The notes under the pieces were generated by a model, which was given only the letters and a program-made list of their open reading frames with translations, did no database searches and was not told the origin of the DNA. A stretch of DNA of 64,000 nucleotides from an uncultured bacterium (GTDB lineage: Bacteria; Actinomycetota; Coriobacteriia; Coriobacteriales; Eggerthellaceae), in NCBI GenBank assembly GCA_905214325.1, contig CAJMLT010000002.1, positions 27,914 through 91,913 on the forward strand. Reading direction: 5' to 3'. Numbering within the stretch: position 1 is the stretch's first letter; every line of letters starts with the position of its first letter. Below are positions 35,712 through 43,724 of the stretch, in pieces. The translations under genes and the position numbers were made by a program.

Positions 35712-36458
35712 TTAGAGGGAGATGAACAACGGTGAGGCTTCGGAGGTGAAGAGAAGAATCGCCCCGATGACGACCAGGAGAGCATAGACGATCCGTAGAA
35801 ACACCTCTTTGTCGATACGTGCCGAAATCCGATTACCTAAGAAGGTTGCCAGAAAACCAAGGGGAATGGTGAAGAGCAGTATAAGACCCACTTCCATGGT
35901 GAAATGACCCTGTACGAATGCGATGCAGCCGTAGATGAAATTGAGAACGGTCCAAAGTGCGGAGAGGGTTGCTCGAAACTCCGCGGTGTCGGCGAACTTC
36001 TGTATGGCATAGATTACGAGAAGGGCTCCCCCCGCTACGAACATGCCTTGCATGAGTCCGGCTCCGGCCAAGACGAACCAGAGAACCCATTCGGGTAGAA
36101 ATCGTCTGTTTCTGAAGATGAGGTTTTTCAATCCTATGATGAGGGTGATGACCCCGTAGACCACGACGAGGATATCGAGAGGGAGGATCGTGTCGAGATA
36201 GATGCCTACGAGCATGAATATCAGCATGACCAGTGTCATTTTCAATAATTCGGGTCGATTGACGTGTTTGCGGTTCATCAGGGCCAATTGACCGCAATTG
36301 ATAAACCCCATTACATTGAGGACGACGACACTGGTGGCGAGACCTATGAGGTGGAGTCCCGCCGGCATACACAAGACATTACCCGCGAAACCGGTTACCG
36401 CTTGAACGGTATAGGCCCCGAAAAATGCGGCTATGAAAAGCAGGGTATCGGTATTCAC
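35712..36458 (-). CDS. TauE/SafE family sulfite/organic-acid exporter-like permease
   Basis: A 248-residue polytopic membrane protein with about eight hydrophobic segments and the family's repeated GFxGNxxxxP-type motifs (VTGFAGNVLCMP near residue 21). Family members export sulfite, sulfoacetate or other organic anions. It lies downstream of the AroE-like gene on the same strand after an 82-base gap that contains an AATCGTT/AACGATT hairpin (36500-36523). It may be part of the ubiD cluster and move its substrate or product, but this is inference. The start is GTG. Confidence 0.8.
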   Translation of the reverse strand: MNTDTLLFIAAFFGAYTVQAVTGFAGNVLCMPAGLHLIGLATSVVVLNVMGFINCGQLALMNRKHVNRPELLKMTLVMLIFMLVGIYLDTILPLDILVVVYGVITLIIGLKNLIFRNRRFLPEWVLWFVLAGAGLMQGMFVAGGALLVIYAIQKFADTAEFRATLSALWTVLNFIYGCIAFVQGHFTMEVGLILLFTIPLGFLATFLGNRISARIDKEVFLRIVYALLVVIGAILLFTSEASPLFISL

Positions 36459-36540
36459 ATGACTTCTTCCGTAAAACGACGCTGTCCATCATAGACGAGA
36501 ATCGTTTCCTCTGTGCAACGATTTCCTTGCGAGGTCATAC

Positions 36541-37401
36541 TTATCTGAAAAAGGTATTCCGGATGTGCTTGGTGGGCATTTCGCAATCGAACCAGAGTTT
36601 TTCCGCCAAAGCCGCCTGGTTGAGAAGAAGCTCAAGGCCTCCGACCACTTCGCATCCGTATCGCATGGCATCCTGCATCAAGGTGGTGACTCGAGGTTGG
36701 TAGAGGCTGTCGAGAACGCAGAGATCCGTATGAAGCAGTGAAGCGGGGATGGGAGTGCGGTTTTCGTTCGGAGAGGCCCCTATTCTGCTTGCGTTGCAGA
36801 CTACCGCCGCATCGGCGACGAAGGTACCGAATCGATCGACATCGGTCAGATCGAATACTTCGATCGTCGCGCCGGTGGCCTCGGAGACACGCACGTAGCG
36901 TGTTTTCAGAGCATCGACGGACGAAGCTTCGGTGAGGACGGTGACGTGTTGTGCTCCTTCGCTTGCAGCTTGGGTGACGTAGGCGGATCCCTCCGCGTCG
37001 ATGTCGACCATCACAAGATGAAGTCCGTGTAAGGGGATGTTGTGATCGGCAAGCGTTTTGGTGAAGCTCAGACCGTCGGTGTTGTAGCCGAAAGACCTTC
37101 CCTCGCGGATGACGACGGTGTTGACCGCGTCCATCAGACGTGCTTCATCCGAGACCTCATCAAGGTGGGGAAGGATGGTGCTTTTGTGGGGGGCACCTAC
37201 GTTGTAACCTACGAATCCCAGACGGGCCATACCTCTGACGGCGCGATGGAGGGCGGTACCCTCGACTTTGAATGCAAGGTAGACCGCATCGATGCCGAGT
37301 TCCTCGAACGAGGCGTTATGCAGTGCCGGTGAGAAGGAGTGCTCGACAGGATCTGCGATGAGTGCGAGAGACGAGGTGTGTCCCGAGATCGATTCTTTCA
37401 T
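36541..37401 (-). CDS. Shikimate dehydrogenase-like protein with an altered nucleotide loop
   Basis: A 286-residue AroE family protein. The substrate half is well kept: HSFSPALHN (21-29), GYNVGAPHK with catalytic Lys73, NTV, and GYNTDG with catalytic Asp109; GLELLLNQAA is normal. But the NADP loop, usually GxGGxxR, reads MVDIDAEGSAYV (131-142), so cofactor binding is doubtful or changed. It could be a true AroE with a divergent loop, or a quinate/aromatic-acid paralogue. ATG 37401 follows AAGGAGAC and overlaps the ubiX stop by four bases, so it is coupled to the decarboxylase genes. Confidence 0.75.
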   Translation of the reverse strand: MKESISGHTSSLALIADPVEHSFSPALHNASFEELGIDAVYLAFKVEGTALHRAVRGMARLGFVGYNVGAPHKSTILPHLDEVSDEARLMDAVNTVVIREGRSFGYNTDGLSFTKTLADHNIPLHGLHLVMVDIDAEGSAYVTQAASEGAQHVTVLTEASSVDALKTRYVRVSEATGATIEVFDLTDVDRFGTFVADAAVVCNASRIGASPNENRTPIPASLLHTDLCVLDSLYQPRVTTLMQDAMRYGCEVVGGLELLLNQAALAEKLWFDCEMPTKHIRNTFFR

Positions 37402-37973
37402 TGGTTGTCTCCTTCTGTCCAACGGGTGAAATAGGGGGATTCCACGTCGAAGCGATCGAGAATCTTCCCTATGAGGTGGTCTTCCATATCTTCGATGCTT
37501 TTAGGAGCATTGTAATAGGTGAGCATGGGTGCCATGATGCTGATTTCGGGAAGCGTTGCGAGGTAGGCGAGATTCTTGAGATGTATGGGGCTCAAGGGTG
37601 TTTCCCGCGCCACCAGAACGAGAGGCCGTTTCTCCTTGATCGTGACATCGGCGCTGCGCAAAAGGAGGTTGTCGGCATATCCGGTTGCGATACCTGCGAC
37701 GGTTTTCATGCTGCAGGGAATGATGACCATGCCTGCCGTCCGAAAGGTTCCACTGGCGGGGGAGTCACCGATTTCGGTATTGTCGTAGACGCGATCGACG
37801 AGCGTTAGTATATCCTCGAAGGCCGAAGGTGACTCGAAGCCGGCCGTTTGGCGGGCTCCTTCGGTGACGATCAGGTGAACTTCGAAGTCACTCAATTCCT
37901 TTACCCGCGTAATGAAACGATGGGCGAGAGGCGTGCCGCTTGCCCCGCTCATGCCGACTATGAGACGTTTCAT
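37398..37973 (-). CDS. ubiX: UbiX family flavin prenyltransferase
   Basis: A 191-residue enzyme that prenylates FMN to give the prFMN cofactor of UbiD decarboxylases. The start MKRLIVGMSGASGTPLA and the central IIPCSMKTVAGIATGYADNLLLRSADV, split over normal spacing, with VARETPLSP, are diagnostic. ATG 37973 follows AAAGGAGACC; the frame can be extended to 38090, but this lacks a site and overlaps ubiD. Its presence beside UbiD makes the cofactor supply self-contained. Confidence 0.95.
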   Translation of the reverse strand: MKRLIVGMSGASGTPLAHRFITRVKELSDFEVHLIVTEGARQTAGFESPSAFEDILTLVDRVYDNTEIGDSPASGTFRTAGMVIIPCSMKTVAGIATGYADNLLLRSADVTIKEKRPLVLVARETPLSPIHLKNLAYLATLPEISIMAPMLTYYNAPKSIEDMEDHLIGKILDRFDVESPYFTRWTEGDNQ

Positions 37974-37995
37974 ATCAGCTCGGTCTCCTTTCTCC

Positions 37996-39468
37996 TCATT
38001 CGAAGTCGGGAAGCCAGTGCTTCGGGTCGACATCTTTGAATCGCGAACGTTCGAAGCGATCCTTCTCCGAAAAGGGAACGGTGCAGTCAAACACGGTTTT
38101 GCAGGCTATACCGGCATCACGGATACTCGGTGACATCGTGGGATCGTTAGAGGGATCGAGTGGATGACAGCGTACTCCGGGAATGGTGATGATGTCGCTG
38201 TCGCCTTGGAAGCGGGTGTTCATGGCCCACAGGACATCGTTCATATCGAAAGGATCGACATCCTCATCCACGAGGAAGATGTGTTTGAGTTCGCTGAAAG
38301 CGGAAAAGGCCAGAAGGGCCATTTGGCGCTGACGTCCTTCATCGCTGGGAATGTTTTTGCGCACCTGAAGTACCGCAAGGTATTTCCCTCCACCGGCAGA
38401 GGCGCAGTAGACGTTTGCCAGACGACCCGGCAGAGCCTTTTCGATCATCTGCAGAATGCTTGCTTCGGTGGGGATGCCCGCCATGCTGACATGTTCCTCA
38501 CTCGGTCCTATACAGGTTTGCATGATGGGGTCGGTGCGTGTCGTGACCGCCTTCACCTTGATGATGGGGAGAGCCGGATTCGCCGGCCCCGTATATCCGG
38601 GGAATTCAGGCATCGCTTTTCCGCTGCGGGTGTTCTGGTCTTCGGCGACCCGTCTGTTCGGGAGGATTTCGCCTTCTATGACGTATTCGGCGTGGGCGAT
38701 GCAGCGCTCCTTTACGGTAAGGCATGGCGTGAGCTTCACCGGTCTTCCCCGTAGGGCACCTGCTACCTGGAGTTCGTCGTAGCCGAGAGGGGTTGTGGGC
38801 GGCTCGAAGCAGGTTGCTATCTCTATGGCGGGATCGACGCCTATGCTGATGGATATGGGCAGCGCTTCTCCGCGCTGTTCGGCTTTTTCGTAGAAGGCCC
38901 CTATGTGACGTGCTCCGGGAACCATGTAGATGGATATCTCATCTTCACTCTGAAGACAGAGGCGGTGTATGGTGACATCCGATTCTCCCGTTTCGGGATC
39001 GGAGGCATAACACATGCCGAGTGTGATGTAGGGACCCGCATCCTCGGGGGTATTGGTGGGTGCGGGTACGAGTTTGCGGATATCGAAGCCGTCCTCATCG
39101 GCCCGATGGACGATATCCTGACAAAGAACCTCGTGCGGCGCGGCATCGACGGGCTCGATCGGATTGAGCAGTGCTTCGTTGAGCAGAAATCCCAGGCGTT
39201 TCGGGTCGGCATCGAGAAGACGTGCGACACGCTGACGGCTCGCCAGAAGGCCGATGGCGACACGGGCGTCGGGATGGCCTTTGATGGTGTTGAAAATCAT
39301 CGCCGGTCCTTCTTTGGTCGGGCGTTTTACGGTACCACCCGCGCCGACGTGACGGTAGACGCCGCAGAGTTCGGCTTTGGGATCCACCTCCACGTCGGTT
39401 TCGACCAACTGGTTCGGTAGGGTCTTCAGGTAATCGAGCGCACTGCGCAGGTCGTGAATATCAGCCAT
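37996..39468 (-). CDS. ubiD: UbiD family prFMN-dependent decarboxylase
   Basis: A 490-residue (de)carboxylase acting on aromatic or unsaturated acids. The prFMN-binding motif IYMVPGARHIG and the glutamate-bearing GKAMPEFPGYTG region are present, as well as the C-terminal trimer segment. UbiD family members act on ubiquinone, menaquinone or phenolic substrates; sequence does not tell which here. ATG 39468 follows GAGGGAA and overlaps the LpdD-like gene by eight bases. The flanking LpdD-like and UbiX genes suggest a gallate/hydroxybenzoate-type or a quinone-type decarboxylase. Confidence 0.93.
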   Translation of the reverse strand: MADIHDLRSALDYLKTLPNQLVETDVEVDPKAELCGVYRHVGAGGTVKRPTKEGPAMIFNTIKGHPDARVAIGLLASRQRVARLLDADPKRLGFLLNEALLNPIEPVDAAPHEVLCQDIVHRADEDGFDIRKLVPAPTNTPEDAGPYITLGMCYASDPETGESDVTIHRLCLQSEDEISIYMVPGARHIGAFYEKAEQRGEALPISISIGVDPAIEIATCFEPPTTPLGYDELQVAGALRGRPVKLTPCLTVKERCIAHAEYVIEGEILPNRRVAEDQNTRSGKAMPEFPGYTGPANPALPIIKVKAVTTRTDPIMQTCIGPSEEHVSMAGIPTEASILQMIEKALPGRLANVYCASAGGGKYLAVLQVRKNIPSDEGRQRQMALLAFSAFSELKHIFLVDEDVDPFDMNDVLWAMNTRFQGDSDIITIPGVRCHPLDPSNDPTMSPSIRDAGIACKTVFDCTVPFSEKDRFERSRFKDVDPKHWLPDFE

Positions 39469-39844
39469 GGGATTCCCTCGTTTCCTCAATCGTCCGTATT
39501 ATCTCATTCGCGATGTCTTCACCCATAGTGCTCAGAAGGTCGATATCTTCCTTATTCGCCTCATCGATATGGATGCCTCCGGTGCAGGAGACCACGCATC
39601 CGAGACGGGAACTGAGACGTTTCGCCACATCACCCAAGAGAACGTCATCGTAGTGTCCCGTGCGGTTGATGACCGATAGGGTGGAACTGGTTCCGTTTCC
39701 GGTGAGCGAGGGACGGGGGGTCGCCATGATGACGGTACCGATATGGGGGTGTGAGCCCCCTTCTATGGTGACGGCGCAATCCTCACCGAGGAACGTGATG
39801 GTTCCCTCGATGCTGCATACGTCGCATGTCATGCGCAAACGCAT
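39461..39844 (-). CDS. LpdD-like prenylated-flavin chaperone
   Basis: A 127-residue protein that resembles LpdD, the small accessory protein of gallate/protocatechuate UbiD decarboxylases. The segments GGSHPHIGTV, GHYDDVLLGDVAKRLSSRL and TGGIHIDEANKEDI match the family pattern of His/Gly motifs and GIHID as I remember it. The first ATG of the frame (39871) is unsupported; ATG 39844 has a strong AGGGGAGGGG. It opens the operon; a TACAAT lies a short way upstream on the minus strand, but no clear -35 is seen. Confidence 0.72.
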   Translation of the reverse strand: MRLRMTCDVCSIEGTITFLGEDCAVTIEGGSHPHIGTVIMATPRPSLTGNGTSSTLSVINRTGHYDDVLLGDVAKRLSSRLGCVVSCTGGIHIDEANKEDIDLLSTMGEDIANEIIRTIEETRESHG

Positions 39845-40003
39845 AGATCCCCTCCCCTTGTAATCAGTCATATTGTAGAGGTTTTGTTCGCTGTGTGCGT
39901 GAAAAAGAGAATCGAACTGACAACGTTTCTCCTTGGGGATATCTTGGAAGAGTGGCTCCGTTCGATATCCGAATGGAGCGTTATAGCGCGGTTAGGAGGT
40001 CCC

Positions 40004-40186
40004 ATGAAGGAATCATCCCGCTATCTTCTATGGGCGGCGTTGCTCTGCTTGCTCCTGTCGGTGTTTTCCGTCGCCATGATTTTGGTGAATATAAAACCTT
40101 TGAGTATTCCCATGATGGTGACGACCGTCGTACTCATCGTCGCCACGGTCGTTCTCTTCATCCTTTATCATGGGAAGCGGAGATAA
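40004..40186 (+). CDS. Small two-helix membrane protein
   Basis: A 60-residue protein, MKESSRYLLWAALLCLLL onward, with two hydrophobic helices (about 7-27 and 33-54) and a basic end. ATG 40004 has an excellent TTAGGAGG. I do not recognise a family. It lies 98 bases before dnaG on the same strand. A hairpin with AAGCGGAGA/TCTCCGCTT arms (40175-40206) straddles its end, without a T run. Confidence 0.6.
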   Translation: MKESSRYLLWAALLCLLLSVFSVAMILVNIKPLSIPMMVTTVVLIVATVVLFILYHGKRR

Positions 40187-40284
40187 CCACGGGGGAGTCT
40201 CCGCTTATGTATTCTTCCGACATACGGCAGAGTGTATGCTCGGTTACCTGATGTCTACGATCGAAAAGGAGTTTTGCGGAAGTC

Positions 40285-42129
40285 ATGGCAGGTTTTTCCG
40301 AAGAAGATATCCGACGCGTCCGTGAGGCCAACGACCTCGTCGATCTGTTTTCCGAGCGCACGCGTCTTCAGCAGCGGGGAAAGGATTTCTGGTGTTGTTG
40401 TCCCTTTCATCAGGAGAAGACCCCATCCTGCAAGATCGATTCGGTTACCCAAACCTGGCATTGTTTCGGTTGTGGTGAGGGAGGGGATATCATTTCCTAC
40501 ATCCAGAAACTCGATGATGTGGATTTCGTCGATGCCCTGCGCTTTCTAGCCCGACGCGCCAATATCGAATTACAGGAATCCGCAACGATCACCCGCGCCC
40601 AAAGCAAGAAGGCCCGCCTCAAGGAGGTGTGCCGTCAAACTGCGGACTTCTATCACACCGCACTCATGCGTTCCCCCGAAGCTTCAGCCGATGCTGCCCG
40701 TTCGTATCTCGCGCAGCGTGGTTTAGGTGGATCGGTTCCTAAGACGTGGTGGCTCGGCTTCGCACCGGGCCGGGGGAGGCTCGTTTCCCATCTCCGTGCT
40801 CAGGGATATACGGAACGCGAGATGCTCGATGCCAACGTGGCCGTTCATGCCCACGGGCGCCTGAGTGATCGTTTCTACGATCGCATCATGTTTCCCATCA
40901 ATGACGTCAGGGGTGAATGCATCGCTTTCGGTGGCAGGGTTATCGGTAGCGGAGAGCCGAAATATCTCAACAGCACGGAAACGCCGCTATTCCATAAATC
41001 AGAGGTTCTTTTCGGGCTGGATAAGGCGAAGGCATCGATGGCGGCGACGGGTGATGCCATCGTGGTCGAAGGGTACACCGACGTCATCGCTCTTCATGAA
41101 GCGGGTATCACCAACGTGGTGGCCACTTTGGGGACGTCGCTGACGCGCCAGCATATCCGTCTCATATCCCATCATGCCAAATCTCGTATCATCTATCTTT
41201 TCGATGGTGACGAAGCAGGTCAGCGGGCTGCCGACAGAGCTCTTGGGTTCATCGACGCATCCATCACTCCCGAAGCGGGGACGTCCAAGATAGATCTGTG
41301 TGCCGTCACCCTCCCCGGTGGTCTCGATCCCGCCGAATTCGTGGCATCGGATGGGGGGGATGCGGCTCTGCGCGAACTACTCGAGCATGCCCAGCCTCTG
41401 ATCCGCTATGGCATCGATCGACGCCTGAGACATCATGATCTCGAAACTCCCGAAGGTCGAAGCCGTGCAACCGTCGATGCGCTTTCCATTCTCGCTCCCA
41501 TCAAGACCTCGTTACTCGCTAAGGACTATGCTGTCTATATAGCAAGTAAGACACACGTGCGGGAACAGGACGTTCTCGCACGACTCGATACCCTCAAAGC
41601 ACCCGTGCAGTCGCAAGGTGATGTTCGGGAACGGGAGGATAATCCTCCCCGACCACGCCCCGTGCTGACGACGATGGAGAAAAACAGGCTCAAAGCGGAG
41701 CGGGAGTTTCTCAGTCTTTGTTCTCAAAATCCCGCCATGGTTGCCGAGTTTCTCAATACGCTGGGGCAGACCAACTGGCATGATCGTATTCATCGAGATT
41801 TGGCGGACATCGTGTTGGATATCCTGTCGACGACACCCGATATCACGGTGGCAGAGCTTATCGGCAAGGCCCAAGAGCGCAATCCTCTTGCCTCGCGTAT
41901 TCTCACCTCCTCGGTCACGCAAGGTATCCGCAGCGCGCATGATTCGATGAAGTTCTTGGCCGACGAATTGATGATCGGGGATATGGAGGAGGTCATCTCA
42001 TCGATGAGGGGGCAGATCAAATCGGAGGAAGACCGAAGCGACGAGGAGCAGGAGGCGTTGTTTCAGAGCATCGTCGCCCTTCAGCATGATCTCAACATGC
42101 TGCGGTCTCGGCATGGACTGCGAGAGTGA
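40285..42129 (+). CDS. dnaG: DNA primase
   Basis: A 614-residue primase that makes RNA primers for replication. The N-terminal zinc domain has Cys39, His42, Cys60 and Cys63; the catalytic core keeps the Toprim motifs VVEGYTDVIALHEAG and YLFDGDEAG. A C-terminal helicase-binding region follows (about 470-614). ATG 40285 is preceded by AAAAGGAG. Many bacteria have rpoD immediately downstream; here def follows instead. Confidence 0.96.
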   Translation: MAGFSEEDIRRVREANDLVDLFSERTRLQQRGKDFWCCCPFHQEKTPSCKIDSVTQTWHCFGCGEGGDIISYIQKLDDVDFVDALRFLARRANIELQESATITRAQSKKARLKEVCRQTADFYHTALMRSPEASADAARSYLAQRGLGGSVPKTWWLGFAPGRGRLVSHLRAQGYTEREMLDANVAVHAHGRLSDRFYDRIMFPINDVRGECIAFGGRVIGSGEPKYLNSTETPLFHKSEVLFGLDKAKASMAATGDAIVVEGYTDVIALHEAGITNVVATLGTSLTRQHIRLISHHAKSRIIYLFDGDEAGQRAADRALGFIDASITPEAGTSKIDLCAVTLPGGLDPAEFVASDGGDAALRELLEHAQPLIRYGIDRRLRHHDLETPEGRSRATVDALSILAPIKTSLLAKDYAVYIASKTHVREQDVLARLDTLKAPVQSQGDVREREDNPPRPRPVLTTMEKNRLKAEREFLSLCSQNPAMVAEFLNTLGQTNWHDRIHRDLADIVLDILSTTPDITVAELIGKAQERNPLASRILTSSVTQGIRSAHDSMKFLADELMIGDMEEVISSMRGQIKSEEDRSDEEQEALFQSIVALQHDLNMLRSRHGLRE

Positions 42130-42179
42130 AGCCGAGGTGTAGAGGTGACGTGGGGTGTCTCATATGGGGTTTGATTAAT

Positions 42180-42188
42180 TGGTATACT
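42180..42188 (+). promoter_or_regulatory. Extended -10 promoter for def-fmt-rsmB
   Basis: TGGTATACT is a good extended -10 element (TGn before TATACT). A classical -35 is not evident at 17 bases. It lies 38 bases ahead of the def start in the short dnaG-def gap. Confidence 0.55.
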
Positions 42189-42225
42189 GCCAACGGATTA
42201 TCTTAGAGGAAAAGGACCGGATATC

Positions 42226-42753
42226 ATGAAGACGTTGAAGATAGTGCTCTCTCCCGATCCGGGATTACGCTTAGTCTGTAAACCCTGTGAGGTGGGTGAT
42301 CCCGCCTTGGTGAAGCTCGCCCATCAGATGGCGGCTACGATGTATAAGAACTACGGATGCGGCCTGGCCGCTCCTCAGGTCGGCGTACTCAAACGACTCG
42401 TTGTTCTCGATTGCAACGATCCGGAAGCCGAGCCCGATCCTCTTTTCCTGGTGAACCCCGAGATCATCGCCCTCGAAGGGGATCCGATTCTCGATGACGA
42501 AGGGTGCCTTTCCTGTCCGGGCGTGGCGGTGCCCGTGGCTCGTCCTCCCTTCGCCCGTGTTCGTTACTACGACCTTGCGGGAGAGGAATGCATGGTTGAA
42601 GGAGATGGTCTTCTGGGGCGCTGCCTGCAACACGAGATCGATCATCTCGACGGGAAGACCCTTTTCGAATCCTGTTCGCCGATCGATCGCATAAAGGCGC
42701 TTCAGGATTATCGGGCCGCTCTCGAGCGCGGCGCTCGCCCTGGCGAGATGTAG
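42226..42753 (+). CDS. def: Peptide deformylase
   Basis: A 175-residue metalloenzyme that removes the formyl group from nascent proteins. The three motifs are GCGLAAPQ (44-51), EGCLS with the metal-ligand cysteine, and QHEIDHLDG with the two histidines. The length is normal. The fmt gene follows after 23 bases, so removal and addition of the formyl group are encoded together. Confidence 0.96.
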   Translation: MKTLKIVLSPDPGLRLVCKPCEVGDPALVKLAHQMAATMYKNYGCGLAAPQVGVLKRLVVLDCNDPEAEPDPLFLVNPEIIALEGDPILDDEGCLSCPGVAVPVARPPFARVRYYDLAGEECMVEGDGLLGRCLQHEIDHLDGKTLFESCSPIDRIKALQDYRAALERGARPGEM

Positions 42754-42776
42754 GGATGACGGGGGAAGGGGAAAGC

Positions 42777-43724
42777 ATGCGTATCGTTTTCATGGGTACT
42801 CCGTATTTCGCTTCGGTGGTGTTGGAGTATCTCGCCTCCCAGCATGAGGTGGTGGGCGTTTTCACCCGTCCTGACGCAGTCCGTTCTCGAGGGAGGACAT
42901 CCCTGCCTTCTCCGGTAAAGGAAGTGGCTCATCACTTCGATCTACCCGTTTACGAGTACACCTCCTTCAAAGACAATGATGCCCTCGAGGTGTTACGTGC
43001 CCTCGATCCCGAGGTTATATGCGTGGCAGCCTATAGTGCACTTCTTCCTCAAGAGGTGCTCTCTCTTCCGAAGATGGGCTGCCTCAATGTCCACGCTTCT
43101 CTTCTTCCGCGTTGGCGAGGTGCCGCTCCCATAGAACGTGCGATTCTGGCGGGGGATCGACAGAGTGGTGTCTGTATCATGAGGATGGAGGCCGGCCTCG
43201 ACACGGGTGACTACTGTGTCGCCCGCTCGATGGATATCGGGTCGCTTTCCGCCGATGAGTTGACCGCGGAGTTGGCCGATCTGGGTGCAGCCGCTCTTCT
43301 CAGCGCTTTACAACACGGCGAATTGGGTGTTCTCGACTGGACCCCCCAGGATGGGGAAGGGGTGACCTATGCTCACAAGTTGGAAAAGGGAGAGCTGAAC
43401 GTCGATCCTTCTTTGAGCGCTCGTGAGGGGCGCTTGCGTATTCAGGCGTCGGGGGAGAGTCATCCCTCCCGTGCCGTTCTCGCCGATCGATCGGTGACGT
43501 TGCTGAAGGCGCGTGAAACTTCCGATTCCGATGAGATTCTCACGGAGGACATGCAGCCCGGTGATCTTCGTTTCTCGGCAAAGCGTCTGTTCATTGCTTT
43601 TTCCAATGGAGTTTTAGAGATACTTTCCTTGAAACCCGACGGTAAGAAACCCATGGAGGCCCGTGCGTTCGCGGCGGGGATACAGGGAATCAAGACACAG
43701 ACTCTGACATGGAGGGGATTGTGA
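42777..43724 (+). CDS. fmt: Methionyl-tRNA formyltransferase
   Basis: A 315-residue enzyme that formylates initiator Met-tRNA using 10-formyl-THF. The start RIVFMGTPYFASVVLEYL, the catalytic NVHASLLPRWRGAAPIERA and the C-terminal OB-like domain are present. ATG 42777 follows GGGAAGGGG. Its stop overlaps the rsmB start by one base (TGATG), a typical coupling in this operon. Confidence 0.95.
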   Translation: MRIVFMGTPYFASVVLEYLASQHEVVGVFTRPDAVRSRGRTSLPSPVKEVAHHFDLPVYEYTSFKDNDALEVLRALDPEVICVAAYSALLPQEVLSLPKMGCLNVHASLLPRWRGAAPIERAILAGDRQSGVCIMRMEAGLDTGDYCVARSMDIGSLSADELTAELADLGAAALLSALQHGELGVLDWTPQDGEGVTYAHKLEKGELNVDPSLSAREGRLRIQASGESHPSRAVLADRSVTLLKARETSDSDEILTEDMQPGDLRFSAKRLFIAFSNGVLEILSLKPDGKKPMEARAFAAGIQGIKTQTLTWRGL

